DNA of 64,000 bases from the NCBI GenBank assembly GCA_016647705.1, contig JAENRU010000488.1:907501-971500 (forward strand), given 5' to 3'. Within the stretch, counting starts at the first letter, position 1. Every line of letters begins with the position of its first letter. The notes beneath the pieces are model-generated. The model did no database searches. It saw nothing but the letters and a program-made list of their open reading frames with translations, and was not told the origin of the DNA. The DNA is from Eucommia ulmoides. Taxonomy: Eukaryota > Streptophyta > Magnoliopsida > Garryales > Eucommiaceae. The position numbers and the translations under genes were made by a program. Below are positions 34,363-46,000 of this stretch, piece after piece.

Positions 34363-36607
34363 ATGTCCAGCCAACTCGTGTTCAGGGTAAAGAGGAGGCC
34401 AGCAGAGCTAGTGCGGCCGACAAAGCCAATGCCTCGAGAATGCAAACTCCTGTCGGACATCGATGACCAAGAGGGGTTTCGCTTTCAAGTCTCAGTAATA
34501 CAGTTCTATCCGAATTCAATGTCGATGATGAGGGACCCCGTGAAGGTCCTTAGAGAGGCATTGGCCGAGACTCTTGTCTTCTACTACCCATTTGCCGGCC
34601 GTCTCAGGGAAAACCCCATCGACCGGAAGCTGATGGTTGACTGCTCCGGTCAGGGAGTTTTGTTCATTGAGGCTGACGCTGACGTTACTCTCCAAGATTT
34701 TGGTGATTCTCTGCGGCCTCCCTTCCCTTGCTTGGAGGAGCTTCTTTACGATGTTCCTGGCTCCTCCGGGGTTCTTAACTGCCCTCTCTTGCTTATTCAG
34801 GTATTCGTTATTCTTACATTTTTCCTTACAATTGAAACATTTCTGGCTTGGATTTTAGTTGCTCCTTCACCAACGCCGCCTACTTACATAACCACACCGT
34901 AAAACTTCAGCTCCGACGAAATTGCCATATCTCTGGCGGATAGAGCCAAGAGGATTGAGAATTTTTACTTGCAAAAAAAATTGATAAAATGAATTTCAAT
35001 TTATGTTTATTTATTTATTAATTAATTTTTAGTTATTTATTTATTATTTTTTCTAAGTGACCCGACCCCTTCCCGGGTTCCGTGAATAGCAGTATCTTTA
35101 TAACTATTTGTTTATTATTTTTTAGTTAATTTTTATTTTAAAAAAAAAAATCCTAAAATAATTTTTTTTTTAAAAAAAAAAAAAAATTGTCAGAAAAAAA
35201 TAAACCATACCGATTTACTAGGGGTGGTTATATATATATATATATAAGTTGTCTATTTGGTCCTACACCAAGTGTTAAAATATAAGCAAAAATGGGGGCA
35301 TTATAGGCACAACGAAATTAAGGGGCCCTTGTGTACAATTACCAACTTTTTTTAAGTTATTAAATTTAGGGAATAAGTCTCAAGATTTAAAAAATCACTT
35401 TCTAAGAACTATTTCATGTGTTAAAAAATCACTGTTATAAGATCCCGTAGAATGATAATTTTATAGAATGAGACTTTTTACCAAATTTCCCAATGGCTCA
35501 TTGGGATGAACAATAGGGTTAGACCGCTACCAGTTCTCTCTCTTTTCTCTTCGTCGCTTCCATCTTCTCTGTGCCTTCCTCATTATCGAAATGTCGAAAC
35601 CCTTCCCTTATTCACGAAACCCTCTCTCTCAGCCTCTGCCATCGCCTCGTCGCTGCCATCGATCCCTGTCTAGCTTGGCTTCACCGTCGATCGCTATCTG
35701 CAGTGCATGACGAACCCTAAGTAAACACGAAACACCATCAATCACAGCCACTGAAGCTTAGATCGAGCCCCCAGCCAAACAGCCACTAGATCTACTATTG
35801 TCAACCCCTCAGCCATTAGATCTGCTACCTGACGTAATTGGTATGTGAAATTGTTTAGATGTTGTTCGTATTTCTCCTCTCTTTTCTTTTCGTAGTCGAT
35901 CTTTGAAACTAGTTTGATTTTTGTTGATTCTTTAGTGATTTTTGTTCATGCCTAATTGCTGTTTAGTTCATGCCCAAGACTTAGGGTCAGGCTTGGGCAT
36001 GAATTTTTTGATTGGGGCCGGGCTTGAGAATGATAATAGGGCCCGAGCATACAGTCAGGCCGTGCTCGGGCCTAACAGTTTCTTGTAATATCCTAGGGTG
36101 AGTCCGGCCCAGCCCGACCCATGACCACCCCTACGATTTACATGTGGAAATACTGATGAAATCACCATGTTTGAAATTCGTAAAGAGACGAATTTTTTAT
36201 TTAGAAGAGAGGGAGAGAGATTGACCACAAATATAGTGAACCAAATCTGAAAAATACTGATAAATATATCGTGCGTGCGTGCATGAGAATTTAAAGAGGG
36301 AAACCCAGAGGAAGTGGGTTGGGGCACGTCAATGAGTAAAGATTTTGACCAGAGTTACACAGAAAAACATGAGAGTTCATCCAATGGCAAAATGGGGTTC
36401 GGTGGGTGTATTTTATGGGAAAAAAAAAAACAGAGATGTTTTTTTTTAATTGAAAGTTGAAAAATGGGTCTAGAAGAAAGGATGATAAAGGTTCGGAGAG
36501 ATTGAATGAACAGTCGTGATGGGAAAAGTGGGGAGAGCATTATGATGGAAGAGGATTTGTTCTAATATGGACCGAGAAAAAAATAATTGGCTTTTGTTAA
36601 TTTTCTT

Positions 36608-36639
<32 letters not shown>

Positions 36640-39301
36640 TTTTTGTAACAAAAAGATTTGTGGAGGTGAGGAAGAAGATTCAAAAGAGCAAATAGTAGTA
36701 AAAAAAAAAATTAAAAATTGGGTAGAAGAACTTGTTTCATGGCAGCTGCCGTCGGAGTTCGTAACTGGAGGCCATGAAGGCCGACGGTGGCTGTAAACTA
36801 TCTTTCTCTATAGGCGACTAGGTTTTTGGATTGAAAGCTCTGATACCATATAAGAAATATTGTAATGGCTTGTATATTATTATAGATTCAAACCTTACTA
36901 CTTATACAAGATGAGTGATGAATTACAAATGAAACACAATATTAAAATATAGAAACAATATAATGAAAAGGAAACAATTTAAATACTAATTAAATAAAGA
37001 AATCATATTAATGGAAATCGGTAGTAGGTGAACTCGATCAGGTGGGTCAACTCGGTGACTTGAGGTATATTCTAACAGTCCGTAAAAGTACGATATGGGA
37101 AACTTTCTTGCCTAATGCTCTGGCAACAGAAAATATTTCTACTAATATGTTTAATAAATATTTTTGCCAATATCTATATAATAAAAAAATCGCAGCCCTT
37201 TTTCACGGTTAAATTAGATTAGATTAAATTATATTTTATACTCTTTTAAATTTTATATTTGTATTTAATTGGTCATTTTTATTATTTATTATCTTTTTAT
37301 ATTTATAAATTAGAAAATTGATGTCTTTAGACACTGTGAATTCTTAGTATATTATAAGTTAGAACAATGTGAATTTCACACATTATTTTTTATCAATAGA
37401 ACGACTAAGAATTATTTAACAAAATGTGAAGTAAATGTCGACTATTTAATTGAAAAGATGTTTTCATTCGTTGAATTATATATTTTGAGAAATTTTAGTT
37501 TTTGTATTCATGAATTTAATTATTTTTGTAGAGCCCACATAATAATATATAATATAGAATAGATAACGGAAGGTAATTAATTAACTATACTTTTTAATTT
37601 ATATTTTTAAATCAGAGAAAATTAATTTTTATTATAATAATATTAAATCATGGCTCTAGTCACAGTAATGACTAGTTTATATAATATATGTGAAATAAAT
37701 CTCAACAATTTAATGGAAAGGTTATTTTTAACCTTTCAATTTATTTAGAGACATTTTAAAATATAGATTTGATATTTTAAAATAATTAATCAATTGTATT
37801 TATATTTTATTTTATTTTTTTTGTTTTACATTACATAAAATTATTTTTTATCAAACTAATTGTTTTTAAGGAAATTTGTTGAGAGTTCTCAAATTTTAAA
37901 AACAACTTTTTAAAACCTAGTCAAAATAATTTCATACCAAAAATTTAAATTTTTGTCATTAAAAGTTAGGTGCATTGTTTTTATTTTTTTTTTAAGATTT
38001 GTAAATAATATTTTATTTGAATGGATAAACTCGTTTTTATTTGACTTTGAAAAAAAAGAGAATATAAAAGAAGTTGGACCCCCCGAAATACACCCATGTG
38101 AAAGGATTTTTCATTAATCCATTTTCCGTCAACCCTTCAGTCAAATACATATTCACGGACCTCCTTGTCGGCCTAATTCAAGTATTTGTCATCAATTCTA
38201 ATCAAATATTTATTTTCCTCTCCTTAGATCCCAAACCTTCTTAAAATATCTAATTCAATGCTAAGTTCAACCTAAAAATAAATAAATAAAAATGATGACG
38301 TTGAAAGTGGACCGTGTAGGCCTTCAATCTTGGACTTGGGTTCCGGAAAAATGTACACACAGGTGGACCTATCGACATTGCACATTCGATATGATAATTA
38401 GTTAAGTTTAAAATATTCTAAAAGTATTTTGACGGAATTTTCTCTACGCATATCTTTACCTGATTGTGATCCTATTGTATTTATAATCGTAAGAAGACTT
38501 GATAAGCAAGTCATTCTTTCAATCTGGGGCTATCTCTCCCCTCTCCCTCCAAACAATCCTCACAGGAATCACGGGGATTGAGTGGTTTTAAGGCCCTCTG
38601 AATGCGTCATCTGGTCTCCTTCCCTTATTTGGTGGGATTTTGGGGGATTTGGGAGTAGGTCTCGAGCAATGGGTCAGGGCCCAAGCTGGGGGTGTATATG
38701 TGCTCCATCTTTGGTAGTCTTGAGGCCGAGCTATCTTATGGGAACCCCGATCTATTTTCGGGTCATCCAAAGTTAGGGTCGAGATTTGGATTCTCACATT
38801 GCCCCTGATCTTGCTTCTTGTACTTCGTGTGGTTGGGTTTTTTAAAAATATCTTCCATCACAAGCCATCGAAGAATATATAAGCAACCTTATTTTAATAA
38901 AATTTAAAAATAACTTTGAGCACCGATTGAATTTTTGTTAGTATCAGAATTAGACGCAGCACGACACTTTTAGATGAACATCTATTTTAACCCTTAAAAA
39001 TCTGATATGCATAGTGTTTCACTCAATATCATCAAAAGAAGAAATTTTACTTGGAATGACAAACATAATCTTATTCGACAAGTATCCATCTGACCCTACC
39101 CATTTTATGTTTGACTTGGTTCGTACAGATAACAATTAAAACCGAATTGATCGGTAACTGAATGAAACGAACTGAGCTGTCCGGTTTTAAAAACCGACTA
39201 AATGGTTTTGGTCGTAGCTTTGGTTTTAAATTTAGCAATCGATGCGGTTTTGGTTTTGGAATTGCAACCGAGTAGCCGAACCACATGGTTGAACCGTGTA
39301 A

Positions 39302-39347
<46 letters not shown>

Positions 39348-40415
39348 CAGTTTAATCCATATTTAATATAAATATATTCTATGTATTTATACTTTTTAAT
39401 ATATTTTACATTTTAGTTATATTTTTGTTCACCATCTCAATTATACCTTTTTTTTTCTTCGTGTCGGAAAATGTGACAGGTGACCCGTCTCAAATGCGGT
39501 GGCTTCATATTTGCTTTACGCCTGAACCACACCACGAGTGATGCCGCTGGACTGGTCCAATTCATGACAGCTTTCGGAGAAATAGCACGGGGAGCATTTG
39601 TCCCCTCCGTAATGCCCGTATGGCAAAGGGAACTACTCAGCGCGAGGGATTCGCCGCACGTGACCTGCACGCACAACGAGTACGAACAAGTGCCGGACAC
39701 CAAGGGGACCATCATCCCACTCGACGAAATGGCACAGCAGTCTTTCTTCTTCGGATCCGACGAAATTGCTAGTCTTCGTCGCTTCATTCCTCCGCACCTG
39801 CTCAACAAGTGCTCCACCTTCGAACTCTTGACAACATGTTTATGGCGGTGTCGCACCATCGCGCTTCAACCGGATGCCGAGGAAGTGATGCGCATGATGT
39901 GCATCGTCAACGCTCGCAGAAAGTTCGACCCTCCTCTCCCTGTCGGATACTACGGCAATGCCTTTGCTTATCCGGCGGCTTTAGCCACGGCTGGATCGAT
40001 ATGTAAGAACCCATTGGCGTATGCATTGGAGCTGGTGATGAAGGCCAAATCTGATGTGACGGAAGAGTACATGAGGTCAGTGGCGGACTTGATGGTGATA
40101 AGAGGACGTCCCCATTTTACGGTGGTGAGGAGTTTTGTTGTGTCGGATTTGACGCGTGCCGGATTTGGAGAGGTGGACTTCGGGTGGGGGAAGCCCGTGT
40201 ACAGTGGACCCGCAAAAGGTTTCGGAGTAATTAGCTTCTTTATACCTTACAAGAACAAGAGAGGTCATAACGGGATACTGGTTCCCGTTTGCTTGCCTGG
40301 CCCTGCCATGGGGAGATTCGTAAAAGAGCTCAACAGCATGTTAAAGGATAATGATGATAATGATCAACCAATCTCCCATTTCAACCACCGCACTTTCATC
40401 ACATCGTCCCTCTGA
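34363..40415 (+). CDS. BAHD acyltransferase, benzyl alcohol O-benzoyltransferase-like
   Basis: Two exons: 34363-34800 (146 codons) and 39480-40415 (311 codons plus stop), giving 457 residues, normal for the family. The donor is CAG|GTATTC and the acceptor GTGACAG|GTGACC; the join reads [12 protein letters not shown] in phase 0, the usual single-intron site of this clade. Motifs: catalytic HxxxD as HTTSD (His163, Asp167) and the structural DFGWG at 379-383. The N-terminus ([26 protein letters not shown]) and [10 protein letters not shown] are those of clade V enzymes that join acyl-CoA, often benzoyl- or acetyl-CoA, to alcohols such as benzyl alcohol in the cytosol to make scent or defence esters. 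After SGPAKG the usual Gly-rich loop is a few residues short (GFGVISFF), and the HxxxD middle residues are TTS rather than the common TMS; both could alter substrate choice. No break is seen, so it is probably functional. The intron (34801-39479) is packed with transposons, and foldback elements lie close on both sides. Confidence 0.93.
35219..36133. mobile_element. hAT-type non-autonomous element in the BAHD intron
   Basis: Ends TAGGGGTGGT and ACCACCCCTA are inverted repeats of the standard hAT pattern, and a perfect 8 bp target duplication CGATTTAC flanks it (35211-35218 and 36134-36141). The 915 bp interior has a CT-rich block and repeated GGGCTTGGGC/GCCCAAGC-type subterminal motifs, but no transposase frame. 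Confidence 0.92.
36142..36836. other. BAHD intron, TRIM interior remnant
   Basis: Poly-T and poly-A tracts, and about 36740-36836 reads like the interior of the TRIM-like element at 17414-19249 next to its primer site (GCCGTCGGAGTTCG here, GCCATCGGAGTTCG at about 18940). No gene. Confidence 0.5.
36837..37077 (-). mobile_element. TRIM/Copia-like LTR with primer site in the BAHD intron
   Basis: On the minus strand the LTR starts TGTTAGAATATACC at 37077, ends near 36849, and is followed at once by TGGTATCAGAGC (36848-36837), a perfect initiator-Met tRNA primer site. It belongs to the same family as 17414-19249 by the shared interior next to the primer site. I found no second LTR, so the element is truncated to its 5' LTR and part of the interior. 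It is antisense to the BAHD gene. Confidence 0.7.
37078..39479. other. BAHD intron, remaining part
   Basis: AT-rich sequence, with a GC-richer unassigned block at 38520-38830, a block of AACCG/CGGTT-type motifs at about 39120-39300, and a TA microsatellite at 39306-39344. It ends at the acceptor AG (39478-39479). No exon beyond exon 2 is recognised. Confidence 0.6.
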
Positions 40416-40523
40416 ATTCTCTCCATCGAAACCTTAACCGACTTGGACAACAAAATGATGCATATTTTTATGTTCGATACATGCTTTTTTTCTTTTGTGC
40501 TAGCTAGCTCTGTGTTAGGTATA

Positions 40524-40834
40524 GAGTTCTTTACGTAATAAATATAAAAAAAAAATAAAAATTTGACAACAGATGTATTTGAACTTATTTACGCAGGCCG
40601 CGTATTTCGGGGTTGGTAATCCCGGGAATTGAGATCCCGGGATTGCCAACCCCGGGATCTTCCATTTTTTTTATTTTTTATTTGGACATATGGTCCCGGG
40701 GTTACCAACCCCGGGACCTTTTGGTCCCAGCTGCACAAGCAGCTGCTAGCTGCTTGTGCAGCTGGTTGAAGCAGCAGCAGCTGCTTGAAGCAGCTGCTGC
40801 TTCAGACGTGCAGCTGCAGCTGCAGCTGCATCTC

Positions 40835-40865
<31 letters not shown>

Positions 40866-42615
40866 TCGTTTTGGCCCACTAAATTTATAAAATTTTCGGC
40901 AATTTTGAGTTGATTAACGGTGATCTATCGATATTTTAAATAAATTTAATTTTTTGTGCATAAATTAAATTGAAAACACTCCATAATGCTTTTTACAACA
41001 CTAAAAACGGACATGTGGATGAATTTTAAAAAATCGTCAAAGTTGGCCAGATGAGCTATTTCGATAACGGCAGAATTTTTTTCGGCAATTTAGAATTAAT
41101 AAAAGATTGCATTATTCATAACAGAAATGAACTAAATTTTTTGTATATAAATTATGTTCATAACACTACATAACAAAATTTAGAACACTAAAAACGGACT
41201 AGTGAATAATTTTTAAATAATCGTCAAAATTGGTCAGATGAGTTGTTTCGATGACGATGTAATTTTTTTTGAAAACTTAATTAACAAAAATGGTCGTCTA
41301 TCCGTAACAGAAATAAATCTGATTTTTTTGTATACAAACCATGTTCATAAGAGCGATTATTTAAAAATGATTTACTAATTCGTTTTTGGTGTTCACAATT
41401 TAAAAACACTATATTACACTTGAAAGTTTGGATGAACATAATTTTGCACTCGGAGGTCCGTTGAGGGCGATTTTTTTTTTAAAGTTGGATATGATCTGAG
41501 TCATTACTCTGGATTTTGAAGATTTCAATTTTACCAATAGGACAAGATGCACGCTCTCAACGAAGATTACAAATTTAGTCACCTAACACTTGAAATTGAA
41601 AATTGAAGGTGAAAACGGACTTTATTTGAAAAAATAGTGGACTTCCGGCAGTTTACGGCGCTTAGATCTCAAAAAAATACCCAAAATCAAAAAAAAAATC
41701 GCCCCAAACGGATCACTGAGCGCAAAATTATGTCTATCCAAACTTTTTCTATTATTTTACGTAAATTTTATTTTCTCTCGATAACATATTATCCGTTTTT
41801 GGTGTTTTCGATTTTATTATTTAGCGTTATGAACGTAGTTTGTATGCAAAAAAATCAGATTTATTTCTGTTACGGATAGACGACCATTTTTGTTAATTAA
41901 GTTTTCAAAAAAAATTGCATCGTCATCGAAACAACTCATCTGACCAATTTTGACGATTATTTAAAAATTATTCACTAGTCCGTTTTTAGTGTTCTAAGTT
42001 TTGTTATGTAGTGTTATGAACATAATTTATATACAAAAAATTTAGTTCATTTCTGTTATGAATAATGCAATCTTTTATTAATTCTAAATTGCCGAAAAAA
42101 ATTCTGCCGTTATCGAAATAGCTCATCTGGCCAACTTTGACGATTTTTTAAAATTCATCCACATGTCCGTTTTTAGTGTTGTAAAAAGCATTATGGAGTG
42201 ATTTCAATTTAATTTATGCACAAAAAAATTAAATTTATTTAAAATATCGATAGATCACCGTTAATCAACTCAAAGTTACCGAAAATTTTATAAATTTAGT
42301 GGGCCAAAACGAAATTTTTTTTTTTTTTTTTTTTTTTAAGGAGCTGCAGCTGCAGCTCCACATGCAGCTGCTGCTGCAGCTGCACGTCTGAAGCAGCAGC
42401 TGCTGCTTCAACCAGCTGCACAAGCAGCTAGCAGCTGCTTGTGCAGCTGGGACCAAAAGGTCCCGGGGTTGGTAACCCGGGATCTTAGTTCCCGGGATTA
42501 CTAATCCCGAAATACGCGGCCTGCGTAAACCCCGAAATACGCGGCCTGCGTAAATAAGTTCAAATACATCTGTTGTCAGATTTTTTTTTTTTTATATTTA
42601 TTACGTAAAGAACTC
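40524..42615. mobile_element. Foldback element FB2 (Mutator-like ends), just after the BAHD gene
   Basis: Left end GAGTTCTTTACGTAATAAA, right end its exact inverse, inside a perfect 10 bp target duplication GTTAGGTATA (40514-40523 and 42616-42625). The whole 2092 bp is a giant hairpin: arms of about 950 bp (to about 41480 and from about 41695) around a loop of about 214 bp. Subterminal parts hold CCCGGGATC/GATCCCGGG palindromes and a dense CAGCTG/AGCTGC cluster (40728-40834, mirrored at 42343-42450). The 8-11 bp duplication fits the Mutator superfamily. It begins 108 bp after the BAHD stop, so it sits in or just past the 3' UTR, and its end contains AATAAA. Confidence 0.93.
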
Positions 42616-42971
42616 GTTAGGTATATGCCTACTTGTGTTGTGGCAGCGGCCTTGCTCTTTAATTATATATACTATTTCTTGTTGTATCAACAACTGCAAA
42701 AAAACATTAATCAAAGTTGAACGTAGTGAAAAGGGGGAGTTCTCTACGTAATAAATATTATTTAATTTTTTTTTTACTAAAACAACTAGTATCTAAACTT
42801 ATTTACAACATGCGAGCATCTCGGCCTTCGGAACGCCGGGATCAGAAAAAAAAAATATTTTTTTATTTTATTTTATTTTTTTTTTTTATCCCAGCCTTGA
42901 CACAAGGCCGGGATCAAAAAACAAATATTTTTTTTTTAATTTTTTTGATCCTGGCTTTGTCAAGGCCGGGA

Positions 42972-43060
42972 TCCATATATATATACTAGGGTATAACCCG
43001 TGCCTGAAGGCACGGGCGCAAAAAAAAATCAACGTAAGATATACTCATTTGTTTATAAAA
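42972..43060 (+). mobile_element. Helitron-like 5' end (candidate)
   Basis: Right after the FB3 terminal repeat, TCCATATATATATACTAGGG leads to a perfect 8 bp stem CCCGTGCC-TGAA-GGCACGGG at 42997-43016 followed by A-rich sequence. A TC start with ACCCGTGC...GCACGGG is common at 5' ends of plant Helitron-like elements. A related but left-truncated copy (CTGAAGGCACGGGTG) is at 46018-46032. The 3' end (CTRR with hairpin) was not identified. Confidence 0.35.
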
Positions 43061-46000
43061 TATTCTCTGCATGTTTTATTTAAAATCAACAATAATTAAT
43101 AATTATATACCATGATTCAATAATTTATATATTCTTCTAATAAAATGATAAACAATTATGGTAAAAAAATATGTACTGTCAATCTATATCAAATTACTGT
43201 TTTATTTTTTTTTATTTTTTTGTACAATTGGTACATAAATAACAACTGAACATCAATAATTAGTTATACAACAAAATTAACCAACAATCGGGTCCACGAC
43301 ACAAAAAAAAAAATCAATGTAAACAAAAAAAACACACTTCTGTTTTTACAGAATTATACACCTGTTTTATTAAAAATCAACAATAATTAATAATTAAATA
43401 CCAATATCCAAACAATAACCCAAATATTCGGTTAATAAAATAATATAACAATTAATGCAAAAACTTGTACTGCCAATGCAAAACTCATTACTATTTTTTT
43501 TAGAGAATGAATTTTTTTGTACAATTGGTACATAAATAACAATTGAATATAAATAATCAATTGTACAATAATAATAACAAACAATCGAGTCCTACATTTG
43601 TTTACTTTTGGCCATGAATTAAAGATAACAATGAAAAATTAAAATCGATTATAAATAAGCAATACTCTATCACAACACACAGTGCAACTGAAAATTACCA
43701 ACATTGCTTCGAGAATTAAGTGAAACTGTCGTGGACACGTAATATAATCGTCAAATAATTGAGAACAATAAAAAATATAAATTTACATTAATGACGGAAT
43801 CATGGTGCATAAAATTGATTCAAACATGTTCAACCAATAAAAACTATAAAAATAGTTTGATAACCAAAATATTCATACACATTCGGAAGAACATTCTTTT
43901 TTCCCTTCTCTTTTCCTTTGCAATTTGCATTTTTATTTTGCGGGGCCATTTGTTTATCCTTAAAAGAACAAACCGTAGAATCGCAAATATAAGGGGCACA
44001 TTTCATTTTAAACCTTCTACTTGAGCTTAACATGTTAACCCCATTTCCTAGGTTTGTCATTTTCAACAACTAATTCAATTCTAAAATTATTACCCAAGGA
44101 CGATCAACCCAAACCGTTTCCTCCAAGTCGTTACTTAGTTGCAAGAAAGTATGAAAAGAATTATCAAAGTTAGCAGTTCTGTAAGCAATGAACTTAAATA
44201 TTCACATGCGTTGATTACCTGAAAAAATAAAACGCAAGAAATAATAAGATCATAACGTCGGAAGATGTGTCTATTATATGGAAAAAAAAAAAATCCAAGT
44301 ATAATTAGCATATATAAATAAATAATTTATAGTTGATGTTCAACTATTACTTATATCGTATGAGGTTGGGGCTAAACATCAACCAGGCTTACGGTTTTGC
44401 ACGGGGTGCATGTCCTAAAGAATCAAGCAAGGGTTCAAAACTAAAACAAAGATATGTTGTTATTTTTTTTTATAACATTTCATTAGTGTTCATTCGATAA
44501 AAAAATATTTATTGTCGATAAAAAATATATGACAATCAGTTTATTAGGATCCATTTTTGTCATTAATGTTAACATTGTTTGTTTATTTCTACTGAATGCA
44601 TAATTTTAGAAGAGCTGTTTATGAAAAACCCAAGCAGCCTCATTGAAATTAATTATTTTATTTGTCGATTTACAATAAGATGCAAGTCAACGTTAAAAAA
44701 ATTGAATCTGTAATGATGTTTGTTGGATCATCATTCACAAAGATAAACGAAAAATCACTGGATATAAAAACAGTGGATATCAATATACTTTTGTTTGTTT
44801 GAAAATTTAAGATCTAAAAGTGGAGGTAACAATTTGAAAAATAAACAAATATAGATTTTTTTATTTAAACATTTTAAACTATAATTCAAGCTTTCCAATT
44901 GAGGGGATGAAGATCATATTAACCATATTTTAGAAGTAAATACTGCATTTTTTTTTTTAAAAGTTTTTGCTTTAAAAAAAAAAAGGGTGTAGATTAATTT
45001 TAAATTCAGATACTCACCTGATAGAGGCCGTTACAACATAGTGTATGAAATTACTTGCAGCCTTTTTTTAATTAGTTGAGTACCTTCTTCAACACTGCAA
45101 TGTAACATCACACACTAAAGAAAGTAAATATAACTTTGATATTGGACTTTTATAGATCCCAAGCCAATTAACCAAGCAAGATTTGGGGCAACAATGTAAC
45201 CGACCAAGATATGACAGCTGTTTTATTAAACAACATTTTTAAGTTTCAAACACATTCACCAACTATTGAAGGACTAACCAAAGAAAAAAAAAAAAAAACT
45301 TTAGGAACATAAAAAACATAGAAGTAGACATTTACCTATTGATGTCGATTGAAACGGAACTCAGAGATGTCAGTTGAAACGAAACTCAATTTGGAATCTC
45401 AGCCAAGACAATGGTCAGATGGAGCAACGATGGACAATTACCTGTGAAGGGGCATGGCGATGGCGATGGCGACGGCGACGGCGCAATGATGTTCTAGCAA
45501 TAAAAAAAATGGTTTGAGGCGACACCAATGACAACAGTGTCAGTATCCAAAAAATATATAGCATGCATATTAAACATGAACAATAATTAGCATTTAAATA
45601 TAATCATCAACAAACAATATATATTTATACACACTGTAAACCCAAAAAATATATATCTATACACAATAAATATAATCATCAACCCCACAGCTAATTTTTG
45701 TTAATCAGTGGTATACCATACCAGTGGCAGATGCGGGCGAGTCCTTAGCGACGGCGACAGGGCGGAAAAACGGTGAAGATTTGGGAAGCGAGAGGGAGAG
45801 AGTGAAACCCAATTTGAGGAGCACAGGTTTGAGCGAGAGAGAGCGTGAGTGAACCCAAGTGAAGAGCACAGGTCTGAGAGAGAGAGAGAGAGCGCGTGAG
45901 TGAACCCAATTCGATCTCAGCCCTTGAATCAAAAGTGATCTAAAGGCCAAAAATGTCTCTTATGGATGGTGTAATCTCAACCCTTAGATATGAGATCTAA

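Noticed and set aside
36587-36796. Poly-Phe frame in the BAHD intron
   Set aside because: Comes from a long T run next to a TRIM remnant, with no gene-like context.
39437-39859. 140-codon minus-strand frame
   Set aside because: It is the antisense shadow of BAHD exon 2, which has clear family motifs on the plus strand.
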